NCBI GenBank assembly: GCA_958453305.1
Contig: CAUDXH010000015.1
Coordinates: forward strand, 1 to 41,431
Source: an uncultured Bacteroides sp.
GTDB taxonomy: Bacteria > Bacteroidota > Bacteroidia > Bacteroidales > Bacteroidaceae
DNA: 41,431 nucleotides
Direction of reading: 5' to 3'
This document shows, piece by piece, positions 32,201-40,132 of the stretch (positions are counted from its first letter, which is position 1; the number at the start of each line of letters is the position of its first letter). The notes beneath the pieces were generated by a model. The model saw nothing but the letters and a program-made list of their open reading frames with translations, was not told the origin of the DNA and did no database searches. A program made the translations under genes and the position numbers.

Positions 32201-32908
32201 ATGGCAAACGCTATTATCCGAAATATACCCAACACCATTACCAGCTGCAACTTGTTTTGCGGTTGCATAGCCAGCTACTGGGCTTTTCAAGGGAATTATA
32301 AACTCGCTCTGCTGTTTATCATACTGGGAGCTGTGTTTGATTTCTTCGACGGCATGACTGCAAGACTGCTGCATGTATCATCTCCCATAGGAAAAGAACT
32401 TGACTCACTGGCTGATGACGTGACTTTCGGATTGGCTCCTGCTGCCATTGTATTCTCACTGTTCAAGGAAGTACATTATCCAGCATTTTTAGCTCCGATA
32501 ACCGATATAATGCCTTATGCTGCTTTTCTGATTGCTGTCTTTTCAGCACTCCGTCTGGCAAAGTTCAATCTTGACGAACGCCAGACCAGTTCGTTCATCG
32601 GTATGCCTACTCCGGCAAATGCCCTGTTCTGGGGCTCGCTTACCGTAGGTGCTCACGACTTCCTGACTTCAACAAGCTTTAATGCTATTTATCTTTTTAT
32701 TTTGGTGATTATCATGTCGCTACTGCTGGTGGCAGAGTTACCCATGTTCTCACTTAAGTTTAAGAATCTTTCATGGCAACAGAATAAAGTCAGCTATACC
32801 TTCCTTATCGTCAGCATCCCTCTTCTTGTCATATTTCAACTGAACGGATTTGCTGCCGTTATCTTATGGTACATCGTATTGTCAGTACTTACCCGTAAAA
32901 AGTCTTAA
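32201..32908 (+). CDS. pssA: CDP-diacylglycerol-serine O-phosphatidyltransferase
   Basis: A 235-residue CDP-alcohol phosphatidyltransferase with several membrane helices. The catalytic signature D-G-x2-A-R-x8-G-x3-D-x3-D is visible in FDFFDGMTARLLH...SPIGKELDSLADDV. It makes phosphatidylserine from CDP-diacylglycerol and L-serine, feeding Psd immediately upstream. SF and FLIVSIPLL-type helices lie in the second half. It is in the inner membrane. The gene ends 143 bp before the DUF4834-like gene. Confidence 0.95.
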   Translation: MANAIIRNIPNTITSCNLFCGCIASYWAFQGNYKLALLFIILGAVFDFFDGMTARLLHVSSPIGKELDSLADDVTFGLAPAAIVFSLFKEVHYPAFLAPITDIMPYAAFLIAVFSALRLAKFNLDERQTSSFIGMPTPANALFWGSLTVGAHDFLTSTSFNAIYLFILVIIMSLLLVAELPMFSLKFKNLSWQQNKVSYTFLIVSIPLLVIFQLNGFAAVILWYIVLSVLTRKKS

Positions 32909-33007
32909 AACAACAGTCGTGGCACGGTTATTGTAATTTCATTCATAAGTAATTTCTTAAGTTCATAAACTTGCAAGTTTGAAGAACAAAGCCTTTTCAT
33001 CTCATAG

Positions 33008-33051
33008 ACTTATAAACTTAAGAACTCAAAAAACTAAAGAACTTACTACTT
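33008..33051 (+). repeat. ACTYAANA repeats in the DUF4834-like gene leader
   Basis: Reading the plus strand up to the ATG: ACTTATAA, ACTTAAGA, ACTCAAAA, A, ACTAAAGA, ACTTACT, ACTT. These are the same octamer type as 3048-3119, in the same orientation relative to the start codon. Confidence 0.75.
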
Positions 33052-33321
33052 ATGTTGCATATTTTAAGCTTTCTATTTTTCATCGTACTGATTATATTCG
33101 TAATTGGCTTGGTTATTCTGGCTAAAATTGTCAGAACCGTTACCCGCGCCGGTCGCCGCATGAAAGATGCTGCTTCATCTGCCGGTAATTACTCAAATCA
33201 AACCAAGAACACCTCTTCTTCACAACAAACATCCAGTCAGACAAATCAACAGACAGCTTCACGCAAAAAGATATTCGACAGCGATGAAGGAGAATATGTG
33301 GAGTTTGAGGAAATCAAATAA
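33052..33321 (+). CDS. Small membrane protein, DUF4834-like
   Basis: An 89-residue protein. An N-terminal membrane helix (about residues 3-27, LHILSFLFFIVLIIFVIGLVI) is followed by a basic patch, a Ser/Thr/Gln/Asn-rich disordered linker and an acidic tail (FDSDEGEYVEFEEIK). This layout matches the Bacteroidetes DUF4834 family as I know it; the function is unknown. It follows pssA by 143 bp in the same direction and ends at a strong terminator. The repeat-rich leader is described separately. Confidence 0.8.
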   Translation: MLHILSFLFFIVLIIFVIGLVILAKIVRTVTRAGRRMKDAASSAGNYSNQTKNTSSSQQTSSQTNQQTASRKKIFDSDEGEYVEFEEIK

Positions 33322-33385
33322 AGACAGAAACACCAAGGCGCAGAGGGAAAATATGCCTCAGCACCTTGGTGTTTCTGTCTTTTGT
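33321..33385. terminator. Strong bidirectional-looking terminator after the DUF4834-like gene
   Basis: An 18-bp perfect stem AAGACAGAAACACCAAGG (33321-33338) / CCTTGGTGTTTCTGTCTT (33364-33381), followed by TTTG. It overlaps the stop codon of the gene and faces the convergent SusD fragment. Confidence 0.85.
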
Positions 33386-33394
33386 TTTCACATC

Positions 33395-33739
33395 TTATCT
33401 TTTATATCCGGGATTTTGAGTGAAGTTCGGATTAACGTCTATTTCCGTCCAAAGAATAGGCAAGAGTAAACGATAGGTTTCAACTCCATACACTTTTTCG
33501 CCCAATCCGTTCCGTTTTAAGAAAGCCCAGTTGCCTAAGCCATAAAGTAGCAATTGCATACGGGCTTCGGTTATCTGTGTAATCAAATCTCCATCGGAAA
33601 CTGAAATACCTTTCGCATTAAGTACTTCTCCCAATCTTTTCTTAGCTTCCGGCTCATTTCCTGTTTTATACAAGGCTTCAGCATATGAAAGCATCACCGG
33701 AACCACTGAAGGATGTCCTAAAGTAATTTCAACAAACAA
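33395..33739 (-). pseudogene. C-terminal remnant of a SusD/RagB-family lipoprotein
   Basis: About 114 residues matching the C-terminus of SusD-family outer-membrane glycan-binding lipoproteins: YAEALYKTGNEPEAKKRL, the hydrophobic LGNWAFLKRNG segment (cf. the usual HRWFDLKR) and the terminal DVNPNFTQNPGY. A normal SusD is about 500-600 residues with a lipoprotein signal; neither is present. No ATG begins the segment (only TTG at 33739 or an internal ATG), and a stop (TGA at 33743-33745) lies just upstream. No SusC partner is nearby. It is best read as a decayed fragment of a lost PUL. It sits downstream of the secreted unknown on the same strand. Confidence 0.75.
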
Positions 33740-33746
33740 TAATCAC

Positions 33747-34754
33747 TTATTGTTCCTTTTTATCATCTTCAGTTATCAGATTCACGGTATTACGGACAAC
33801 GACACTCGAACTCCGCTTACCGGCAGATACCGAAACCGTACGCTCCATAAACACTTTAAGCGGAACTCCCGTTTCCAAATGTACCTCCTCGCCCGTGAAC
33901 TGCTCCATGCGGGCTTTTATATCTTTCAGACCTGCCTGAATGGAATCGCCTAATGCATCCTTCTGGTCTTTCTTCAAATTCAAGAACTGGGATAAATTGG
34001 CTATTCCTGAAAGAACTGCCTCACCCGCTTCAATCTCTGTACTGGTCAGGCAAACCGCACTATATTCATCTGTCTGCTTACCGTCAATCCACAGAGAAGT
34101 TGTTCCTGTTATCGGCTTTCCGTCTCCCCAAGGCAACATGAATTGTTCTTCTACCTCGTATACTTGTATGGTATCCAAACGCGTTCCGTGAAAAAAGAGC
34201 ATACGGTCTAAGTCTTTATAAACATAAGCAGTCAAAAGGTCGGGATTTTCCATAGCAGAAGACAGCTGCTTTTGCAAAGCTTTCTTTGAAAACAGTTTCC
34301 GCTCTTCCCCCATTCTTTCCCATAAAGCTTCCATCACGGGCTTCACAGCTTTCTTTCCCTGACGAATCAAAACATCCAGATTGGTTACTCCAATAAACTC
34401 CCCGGTCTCTGTCGTTTCAAATTCCACCACACTGAGACCCGAGGCTTTTACGGTTACATCATTTATGAGCTGGTCTTCCTCGTCCATGCTCTCATAATCA
34501 CTATAAGTGAGACGGATAAGGTATTTGTCTTTTGTTTGCGACAATACTTCAAATGTACGGACTTCCGATTCACGGTTTACCAAGGTTGTATCGCCTTTTT
34601 CATCTATCTTCAACTTTTCTTCTATTGCTTTATAAGCATACTTATCTCCCGGTGTCCAATAGGCACAAATCTGAACGGTAGAATCAGGCATAATCTGAGC
34701 TTGACCAGTTATACATCCGATTAACAAGCCAATGATAACGAACAACTTTTTCAT
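33747..34754 (-). CDS. Secreted protein of unknown function
   Basis: A 335-residue protein with a clear signal peptide (MKKLFVIIGLLIGCITGQAQ). The mature part is mixed alpha/beta, starting with ICAYWTPGDKYAYKAIEE and containing SQTKDKYLIRLTYSDYES and repeated Asp/Glu-rich stretches. The central part (GTTSLWIDGKQTDEYSA) and the C-terminus (ETGVPLKVFMERTVSV) read like beta-strand periplasmic sequence. I do not recognise the family (it may be near Bacteroidetes DUF6263-type proteins, which I cannot confirm). It follows the TetR gene by 94 bp on the same strand, so regulation by that repressor is possible. Confidence 0.75.
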   Translation of the reverse strand: MKKLFVIIGLLIGCITGQAQIMPDSTVQICAYWTPGDKYAYKAIEEKLKIDEKGDTTLVNRESEVRTFEVLSQTKDKYLIRLTYSDYESMDEEDQLINDVTVKASGLSVVEFETTETGEFIGVTNLDVLIRQGKKAVKPVMEALWERMGEERKLFSKKALQKQLSSAMENPDLLTAYVYKDLDRMLFFHGTRLDTIQVYEVEEQFMLPWGDGKPITGTTSLWIDGKQTDEYSAVCLTSTEIEAGEAVLSGIANLSQFLNLKKDQKDALGDSIQAGLKDIKARMEQFTGEEVHLETGVPLKVFMERTVSVSAGKRSSSVVVRNTVNLITEDDKKEQ

Positions 34755-34848
34755 AACTTATACGTTTTTGAATGCTAAAATAATTTTGTTTATTGAGTCT
34801 TAGGCATTGAAACAAGCTTCTTTATTTACCTCGTGAAAATTCCGTCTT

Positions 34849-35571
34849 TTAAAGACCATTTAAACAGTCTTTAATCACTTGCTCACTTACACCACATTCA
34901 CGGAGTTTCCTGACAGCTTCGTTCACTCGCTGCCGATGTTCAAGCTGACGATACATCAAGTCGAGCAAAGCAAGCAAGGTTTCCCGCAACTTAACCCTTC
35001 CTTCCGGTAAACTATAATCTACTCCTCCAAAAGTGGAAGTATTACGATGGAGTACCAAATAATAGGCTCCCGCCACCATCAGAGAAGCGATTTGCCGGAA
35101 CGGAATGGAAGCCGCAGTGAACTGGGATTCATAGACCGCATAAGCACCGGCATAATGTTGCTCTCTATTTCCGGCTATCGTATGCGTAGTATCGTTTACA
35201 TCCGTCAGTTCCCACAACAAGATTCGCTGCATTTCTTGATTGTCATAAAGAAAATCGGCCATACGTGAAAACATACGCTCCAAATCAGCCCGTTGTCCCA
35301 ATTTCAAATCTTCATTGTCGAGCAAATCACGCATCCAGTAATCTGTAGAATGAACATAACGGTCAAACACCTGCTCTATTGAACCAAACTGACGCAGTAC
35401 TACATTAGGATCAGCTTTTGCCCTGCGGGCTATATCCATCAGTGTTATATGACTGAAATCTTTCTCACACAAAATTTCACTGATGGCAGAAAGAATAGCC
35501 GCCTGAACTTGCTCATTGGTACGACGAACACGTGATGTGGATGAAGAAGATAGTGTAGCTTTTGTTGTCAT
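34849..35571 (-). CDS. TetR-family transcriptional regulator
   Basis: A 240-residue regulator. The N-terminal helix-turn-helix domain (about residues 18-70) reads QVQAAILSAISEILCEKDFSHITLMDIARRAKADPNVVLRQFGS, with the TetR core helices. It is preceded by a Ser/Thr-rich tail (TTKATLSSSSTSRV). The C-terminal ligand and dimerisation domain (about 90-240) is all-helical and divergent, so the effector is unknown. The secreted protein gene is 94 bp downstream on the same strand and is a candidate target; no palindromic operator was found by eye upstream of either gene. Confidence 0.85.
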   Translation of the reverse strand: MTTKATLSSSSTSRVRRTNEQVQAAILSAISEILCEKDFSHITLMDIARRAKADPNVVLRQFGSIEQVFDRYVHSTDYWMRDLLDNEDLKLGQRADLERMFSRMADFLYDNQEMQRILLWELTDVNDTTHTIAGNREQHYAGAYAVYESQFTAASIPFRQIASLMVAGAYYLVLHRNTSTFGGVDYSLPEGRVKLRETLLALLDLMYRQLEHRQRVNEAVRKLRECGVSEQVIKDCLNGL

Positions 35572-35678
35572 AGGATATAAGTTTATTGGTTAACACAGCA
35601 GAAACCGACAAGATTTCAGCTAACAGGTGGACTTTTTTCCCTAAGAATATTTCCCTTTCCTCTTGTCTTCCACACAAA

Positions 35679-35717
35679 AATAGCGTTTTAACAAATATGA
35701 TTTGCTAAAACGCTATT
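35679..35717 (-). terminator. Terminator of the acyl-CoA dehydrogenase operon
   Basis: AATAGCGTTTTA (35679-35690) and TAAAACGCTATT (35706-35717) form a 12-bp stem. Read on the minus strand the hairpin is followed by TTTTTGTG, a U-tract. Confidence 0.8.
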
Positions 35718-35759
35718 AAATTCATCTTTTTTAACATGCCTCTTCTTCAGAAGAAGAAA

Positions 35760-37466
35760 TTATTTGCGATAGTTCTCCAACTCTTCTGCCTGGAACTTAC
35801 GGATAAAGTTGAAATGTTTTTCTACTTCAGCCTCCGCATAATTCACATAGACTTTCAGTGACTGAGCAAACAGTTCAGGAGCTTTCGTTGCATCTTGAAG
35901 CAGCAAGTGACTCATTACATTCACAGCAGCCATTTCATAAAGACGGCGCGAAACGAAATCAAGCAATTCCTGATTTTGCACTTCCTTCACTGCATTGGTA
36001 CATGCTTCGAACTTACGGGTCATATCTTTGATACGGTTCATGTATCCTTCCAGCTCTGGAGCACAAGGTACCAGTTCGTACTCGTGCAAAGTAGCTGCAT
36101 AAGAACCATTGGTAACATAACGGATGGCAGCTACGGTTTGAAGCTGAGTGGTTCCTTCATAAATGCTGGTGATACGCGCATCGCGGTAAATGCGCTGACA
36201 AGCATATTCCATCATGAAGCCTGAACCGCCATGTACCTGAATGCAATCGTATGCGTTCTGGTTCGCATATTCTGAGTTCATACCTTTAGCCAACGGAGTA
36301 AAGCTGTCTGCCAACTTGGCATAACGCTTCTGCTCCTGACGTTCTTCCGGAGTTAGTTTACGCTCGCGGGCAATATCGTCTAATGCCTTATATACATCCA
36401 CATAACGTGCAGTCTGATATAACAAAGCACGTCCGGCATCCAACTTCGCCTTGATAGTAGCCAGCATATCATATACAGCCGGGAACTCAATAATAGCCTT
36501 GCCAAACTGTTTACGGTCTTTCGCATAAGCCAACGCCTCATTATAAGCAGCTTGGCTCAAACCAACCGACTGAGCAGCGATGCCCAAACGAGCTCCATTC
36601 ATCAAGGCCATGACATACTTAATCAAGCCTAACTTACGGTCGCCGCATAATTCAGCTTTTGCATTCTTGTAAACCAACTCGCAAGTTGGAGAACCATGAA
36701 TACCCAACTTATTTTCAATACGGCGCACATCCACGCCTCCGTCGTTTTTATCATAGATAAACATAGACAATCCACGTCCGTCTTTAGTACCTTCTTCAGA
36801 ACGTGCCAAAACCAAATGCAAGTGAGCATCACCATTGGTAATGAAACGCTTCACTCCATTCAGACGCCAGCAGTTATTAGCCTCATCGAAGGTAGCTTTC
36901 AGCATTACACTCTGAAGGTCAGATCCGGCATCGGGTTCAGTCAAGTCCATTGACATGGTTTCACCGGCACAGATTCGCGGGATAAAACGGCTGTGCTGGT
37001 CTTCATTTCCAAACTCATAAAGTGTTTCGATACAGTCTTGCAAAGACCAGATGTTACCGAATCCGGCATCAGCTGCTGCCACAATTTCCGCACACATGGT
37101 ATAAGGAGTAATCGGAAAATTCAAGCCACCGAAACGGCGTGGCATGGTCATACCGTTCAGCCCGGCTTTCACCATGGCATCCAAGTTCTGCTTCGTTCCA
37201 GAAGCATATTCCACACGACCGTTTGCACAGTGTGGTCCCTCTTCGTCTACACCCTCTGCGTTTGCCGCTATTACTTCACCGGTAATTTCGCCGGTAATTT
37301 CCAATACTTTATCATAAGAATCGATAGCATCGGCATAATCCTGCGGTGCATAATCGTATTCGTCTTTATCTCTATAACTGCGTTCCTTCAGTTCGCAGAT
37401 ACGCTCCATCAGCGGATTATTCAGATGGAATTTAAGTTCCGGATGTTCTGTATAAAAATTAGCCAT
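35760..37466 (-). CDS. Acyl-CoA dehydrogenase (long, DmdC-like size)
   Basis: A 568-residue FAD-dependent acyl-CoA dehydrogenase. Visible family motifs are MDLTEPDAGSDLQSVMLKA (FAD/substrate-binding, about residue 180), RFITNGDAHLHLVLARSEEG, RQFGKAIIEFPAVYDML (about 345) and near the C-terminus QVHGGSGFMMEYACQRIYRDARITSIYEGTTQLQ, where the Glu of YEGT is the catalytic base. At 568 residues it is larger than Bcd-type enzymes (about 380) and resembles the DmdC/long-chain group with an extra C-terminal domain. Substrate chain length cannot be told. Its start overlaps the etfA stop (TAATG), and the three genes form one operon. Confidence 0.92.
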   Translation of the reverse strand: MANFYTEHPELKFHLNNPLMERICELKERSYRDKDEYDYAPQDYADAIDSYDKVLEITGEITGEVIAANAEGVDEEGPHCANGRVEYASGTKQNLDAMVKAGLNGMTMPRRFGGLNFPITPYTMCAEIVAAADAGFGNIWSLQDCIETLYEFGNEDQHSRFIPRICAGETMSMDLTEPDAGSDLQSVMLKATFDEANNCWRLNGVKRFITNGDAHLHLVLARSEEGTKDGRGLSMFIYDKNDGGVDVRRIENKLGIHGSPTCELVYKNAKAELCGDRKLGLIKYVMALMNGARLGIAAQSVGLSQAAYNEALAYAKDRKQFGKAIIEFPAVYDMLATIKAKLDAGRALLYQTARYVDVYKALDDIARERKLTPEERQEQKRYAKLADSFTPLAKGMNSEYANQNAYDCIQVHGGSGFMMEYACQRIYRDARITSIYEGTTQLQTVAAIRYVTNGSYAATLHEYELVPCAPELEGYMNRIKDMTRKFEACTNAVKEVQNQELLDFVSRRLYEMAAVNVMSHLLLQDATKAPELFAQSLKVYVNYAEAEVEKHFNFIRKFQAEELENYRK

Positions 37467-38485
37467 TACTTCGAATTCTTTTTGTAGTACTTAATCATTT
37501 TAGGAATCACCTCTTCTACCGTGCCGTTAATCACATAATCAGCTATCGTATTGATAGGTGCATTCGGATCATTATTTATAGAAATAATAATACCGGCATC
37601 CTGCATACCTGCAATATGCTGAATCTGGCCAGAAATACCACAAGCAATATACAACTTCGGATGAACAGTCACACCCGTCTGACCAATCTGACGGTCATGG
37701 TCACAGAATCCGGCATCCACCGCTGCACGGCTGGCACCGACCTCTGCATGAAGTTCTTTAGCCAACTCGAACAACATATCGAATCCTTCCTTACTTCCCA
37801 TTCCATAACCTCCGGCAACAACAATCGGGGCACCCTTCAAGTTATGTTTGGCTTTTTCTACATGGCGGTCGATTACTTTGACTACATAATCGGTTTCAGG
37901 CACAAACTTAGCCACCTCATGACGGATTACTTCACCCTGATAATTAGCATCCACGATTTCTTTCTTCATGACTCCTTCACGAACCGTTGCCATCTGCGGA
38001 CGGTGTTCCGGATTAATGATGGTAGCTACGATATTACCTCCGAAAGCCGGACGAATCTGATACAACAGATTTTCATAAGTCACTCCGTTTTTCTTATCCT
38101 CGTGGCTTCCGATTTCAAGCTGGGTACAGTCGGCTGTCAAACCGCTGGTCAATGCAGACGACACACGCGGACCAAGGTCACGGCCAATGACCGTAGCACC
38201 CATCAGGCAAATCTGCGGCTGCTCTGCTTTAAATAAATTGACAAGAATTGAAGTATGGGGAAGTGATGTGTAAGGGAATAAACCCGGAGCATCAAATACA
38301 TGTACACGGTCTACTCCGTAAGGCAAGACTTGCTTTTCTACTTCAGCAAGATCACTTCCGGCACAAATAGCCTCAAGCTGACATCCCAACTGATTAGCTA
38401 ACTTACGACCTTTGGTTAAAAGTTCGAGACTGACATCGGCAACGTGTTTGCCTTCCATCTCACAATATACAAATACGTTATTCAT
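37466..38485 (-). CDS. etfA: Electron transfer flavoprotein alpha subunit (FixB)
   Basis: A 339-residue EtfA. The N-terminal half is the variable domain, and the C-terminal FAD domain carries GGYGMGSKEGFDML, VGASRAAVDAGFCDHDRQIGQTGVTVHPKLYIACGISGQIQH and INNDPNAPINTIADYVINGTVEEVIPKMI. It accepts electrons from the acyl-CoA dehydrogenase and passes them on, or takes part in electron bifurcation in the anaerobic bifurcating subgroup. The stop codon overlaps the start of the acyl-CoA dehydrogenase gene. EtfB begins the operon, 5 bp upstream. Confidence 0.95.
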   Translation of the reverse strand: MNNVFVYCEMEGKHVADVSLELLTKGRKLANQLGCQLEAICAGSDLAEVEKQVLPYGVDRVHVFDAPGLFPYTSLPHTSILVNLFKAEQPQICLMGATVIGRDLGPRVSSALTSGLTADCTQLEIGSHEDKKNGVTYENLLYQIRPAFGGNIVATIINPEHRPQMATVREGVMKKEIVDANYQGEVIRHEVAKFVPETDYVVKVIDRHVEKAKHNLKGAPIVVAGGYGMGSKEGFDMLFELAKELHAEVGASRAAVDAGFCDHDRQIGQTGVTVHPKLYIACGISGQIQHIAGMQDAGIIISINNDPNAPINTIADYVINGTVEEVIPKMIKYYKKNSK

Positions 38486-38490
38486 AGTCT

Positions 38491-39378
38491 TTATCCGATA
38501 GTATGGTTAGCCAATAGTTCAACAATCAAGTTTTCTACCTCTTCATCGCTTCCGGTAATGGTCTTGCTTTCCTTTGCCTGAAAGACAACGTTCTCAATTT
38601 TCTTCACCTTAGTAGGAGACCCCGACAAGCCACACTGCTTAGTGTCACCATCCACATCGGCTACACTCCATTCTACAATATTCAGATACGGGCGCTTTTC
38701 ATATAAATCAGCATAAGCTAATGCTTCGCCGTCTTTAGTCAAGGCAGCCTTTTCCTGTCCGCCCAACGCCCGTTTATACTTCTGAACCAATTTTGCATTG
38801 CGCGGACGGCAAGGAGCTGCACTGCCATTTACTGTCAGCACGATAGGAAGCGGAGCCTCTACCGTTTCTACACCTCCGTCGATATGACGTTTCACGCAAA
38901 TGCGTCCGTCGGTCACATTCAATATTTCTTCTACATAAGTCACCTGAGGCAAGCCCAGTTTTTCAGCCACCTGAGGCCCTACCTGAGCCGTATCTCCGTC
39001 AATAGCCTGACGTCCGCCCACAATCACATCATACTCACCAATCTTGCGGATGGCTGTTGCCAATGCGTATGAAGTAGCCAGTGTGTCAGCTCCGGCGAAT
39101 GCACGGTCGGTCAGCAGATAACCATTATCAGCTCCTCTGTATAATCCTTCACGGATAATTTCAGCAGCACGACCGGGACCCATTGTTAAGATGGTAACCG
39201 TTGAACCGGGATGTGTGTCTTTCAGTCTGAGTGCCTGTTCCAAGGCGTTCAAGTCTTCCGGATTAAAAATAGCCGGAAGCGCTGCACGGTTAATCGTACC
39301 GTCAGCATTCATGGCATCTTTCCCCACATTGCGCGTGTCGGGAACTTGTTTTGCCAAAACTACAATTTTCAAACTCAT
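38491..39378 (-). CDS. etfB: Electron transfer flavoprotein beta subunit (FixA)
   Basis: A 295-residue EtfB, starting KIVVLAKQVPDTRNVGKDAM. Motifs LEQALRLKDTHPGSTVTILTMGPGRAAEIIREGLYRGAD and DVIVGGRQAIDGDTAQVGPQVAEKLG match the AMP/FAD-binding beta subunit. It is about 40 residues longer than mitochondrial-type EtfB, mostly in the region after VPDTRN and at the C-terminus, as in anaerobic EtfB. With EtfA it makes a heterodimer. A promoter (-33 TTTG, -7 TAAATTTG on the minus strand at 39416-39445) lies immediately upstream, making etfB the first gene of the operon. Confidence 0.95.
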   Translation of the reverse strand: MSLKIVVLAKQVPDTRNVGKDAMNADGTINRAALPAIFNPEDLNALEQALRLKDTHPGSTVTILTMGPGRAAEIIREGLYRGADNGYLLTDRAFAGADTLATSYALATAIRKIGEYDVIVGGRQAIDGDTAQVGPQVAEKLGLPQVTYVEEILNVTDGRICVKRHIDGGVETVEAPLPIVLTVNGSAAPCRPRNAKLVQKYKRALGGQEKAALTKDGEALAYADLYEKRPYLNIVEWSVADVDGDTKQCGLSGSPTKVKKIENVVFQAKESKTITGSDEEVENLIVELLANHTIG

Positions 39379-39415
39379 TAGATTAATATTTTTGGTATTA
39401 GTAATTATCTGGTGG

Positions 39416-39445
39416 CAAATTTAATGAAAGCATTCTTACTACAAA
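39416..39445 (-). promoter_or_regulatory. Promoter of the etfB-etfA-acyl-CoA dehydrogenase operon
   Basis: On the minus strand TTTG (39442-39445) and TAAATTTG (39416-39423) are 18 nt apart. Both boxes match the Bacteroidetes consensus; the spacing is slightly short. Confidence 0.6.
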
Positions 39446-39461
39446 AAGATATGAGAAGAAA

Positions 39462-39983
39462 TTACAACAAACAAGCCTTCACAGCTTGAATAAGTTCTTC
39501 GAAGGAGGCTACCGGATTATCCCCGAATTTATATCGGATAACCCGCTTGCTATCTGAGACAAAGACTGTAGGGACAACTCTACAGGCGAACTGCTCATAA
39601 ACAGTTTCTTCACAGCCCACTGCGTAAGGAAGGGTATACCCCTCGGTCTGCCAATACCGGCTGACGTCTTCCGGATTATCTTTCCAGCTGATACAATAAA
39701 TACAAACTCGTGCATCGTTTTGAAAAGCATCATACAGGTGTTGGATATGAGGCAGCTCTTCACGGCAATCGGGACAGGAGGTACGGAAAAACACAAGCAC
39801 AGATACTTTTCCTTTCAAGTCAGCATCATCCAGCACAGTTCCTCCATTCAAGACAACAGAAAATTCCGGAATCGGCTCGCCTACATCCAGCGTACCGACC
39901 GGCGACGAAGGTTCTCCATCACGAATACAGCCCCAATTTAAACAGGCTAGTATAAGCCCTCCCAACAACATTAATTTATTCAT
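39462..39983 (-). CDS. TlpA-like thioredoxin-fold lipoprotein
   Basis: A 173-residue periplasmic thiol-disulfide protein. The N-terminus (MNKLMLLGGLILAC) is a short lipoprotein-like signal; the alternative Cys in CLNWGC leaves the anchor position uncertain. The thioredoxin fold has active site SCPDC in FFRTSCPDCREELPHIQHLYDAF and the cis-Pro loop CRVVPTVFVSD. TlpA/ResA-like proteins keep periplasmic thiols reduced, for example for cytochrome c assembly. ATG at 39983 is chosen. Its promoter at 40021-40051 is back-to-back with that of the second channel gene. Confidence 0.85.
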   Translation of the reverse strand: MNKLMLLGGLILACLNWGCIRDGEPSSPVGTLDVGEPIPEFSVVLNGGTVLDDADLKGKVSVLVFFRTSCPDCREELPHIQHLYDAFQNDARVCIYCISWKDNPEDVSRYWQTEGYTLPYAVGCEETVYEQFACRVVPTVFVSDSKRVIRYKFGDNPVASFEELIQAVKACLL

Positions 39984-40020
39984 AACAAAACACATCTTAT
40001 CAACAACTTAGCAAGAGGCT

Positions 40021-40051
40021 CAAATGTAACTATTTTCATAACCTTAACAAA
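40021..40051 (-). promoter_or_regulatory. Promoter of the TlpA-like lipoprotein gene
   Basis: On the minus strand TTTG (40048-40051), 19-nt spacer, TACATTTG (40021-40028). Both boxes match the consensus. Confidence 0.65.
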
Positions 40052-40073
40052 GGTAAAACAACAAAATATTGAC

Positions 40074-40104
40074 TTTGCAGCAAACAAAGTTTTTTCTACC
40101 TTTG
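40074..40104 (+). promoter_or_regulatory. Promoter of the second mechanosensitive channel gene
   Basis: TTTG (40074-40077), 19-nt spacer, TACCTTTG (40097-40104), 29 nt before the start codon. This is one of the cleanest -33/-7 pairs in the window. Confidence 0.75.
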
Positions 40105-40132
40105 CTCTGCTTGATTTTAACAACCCAGACTT

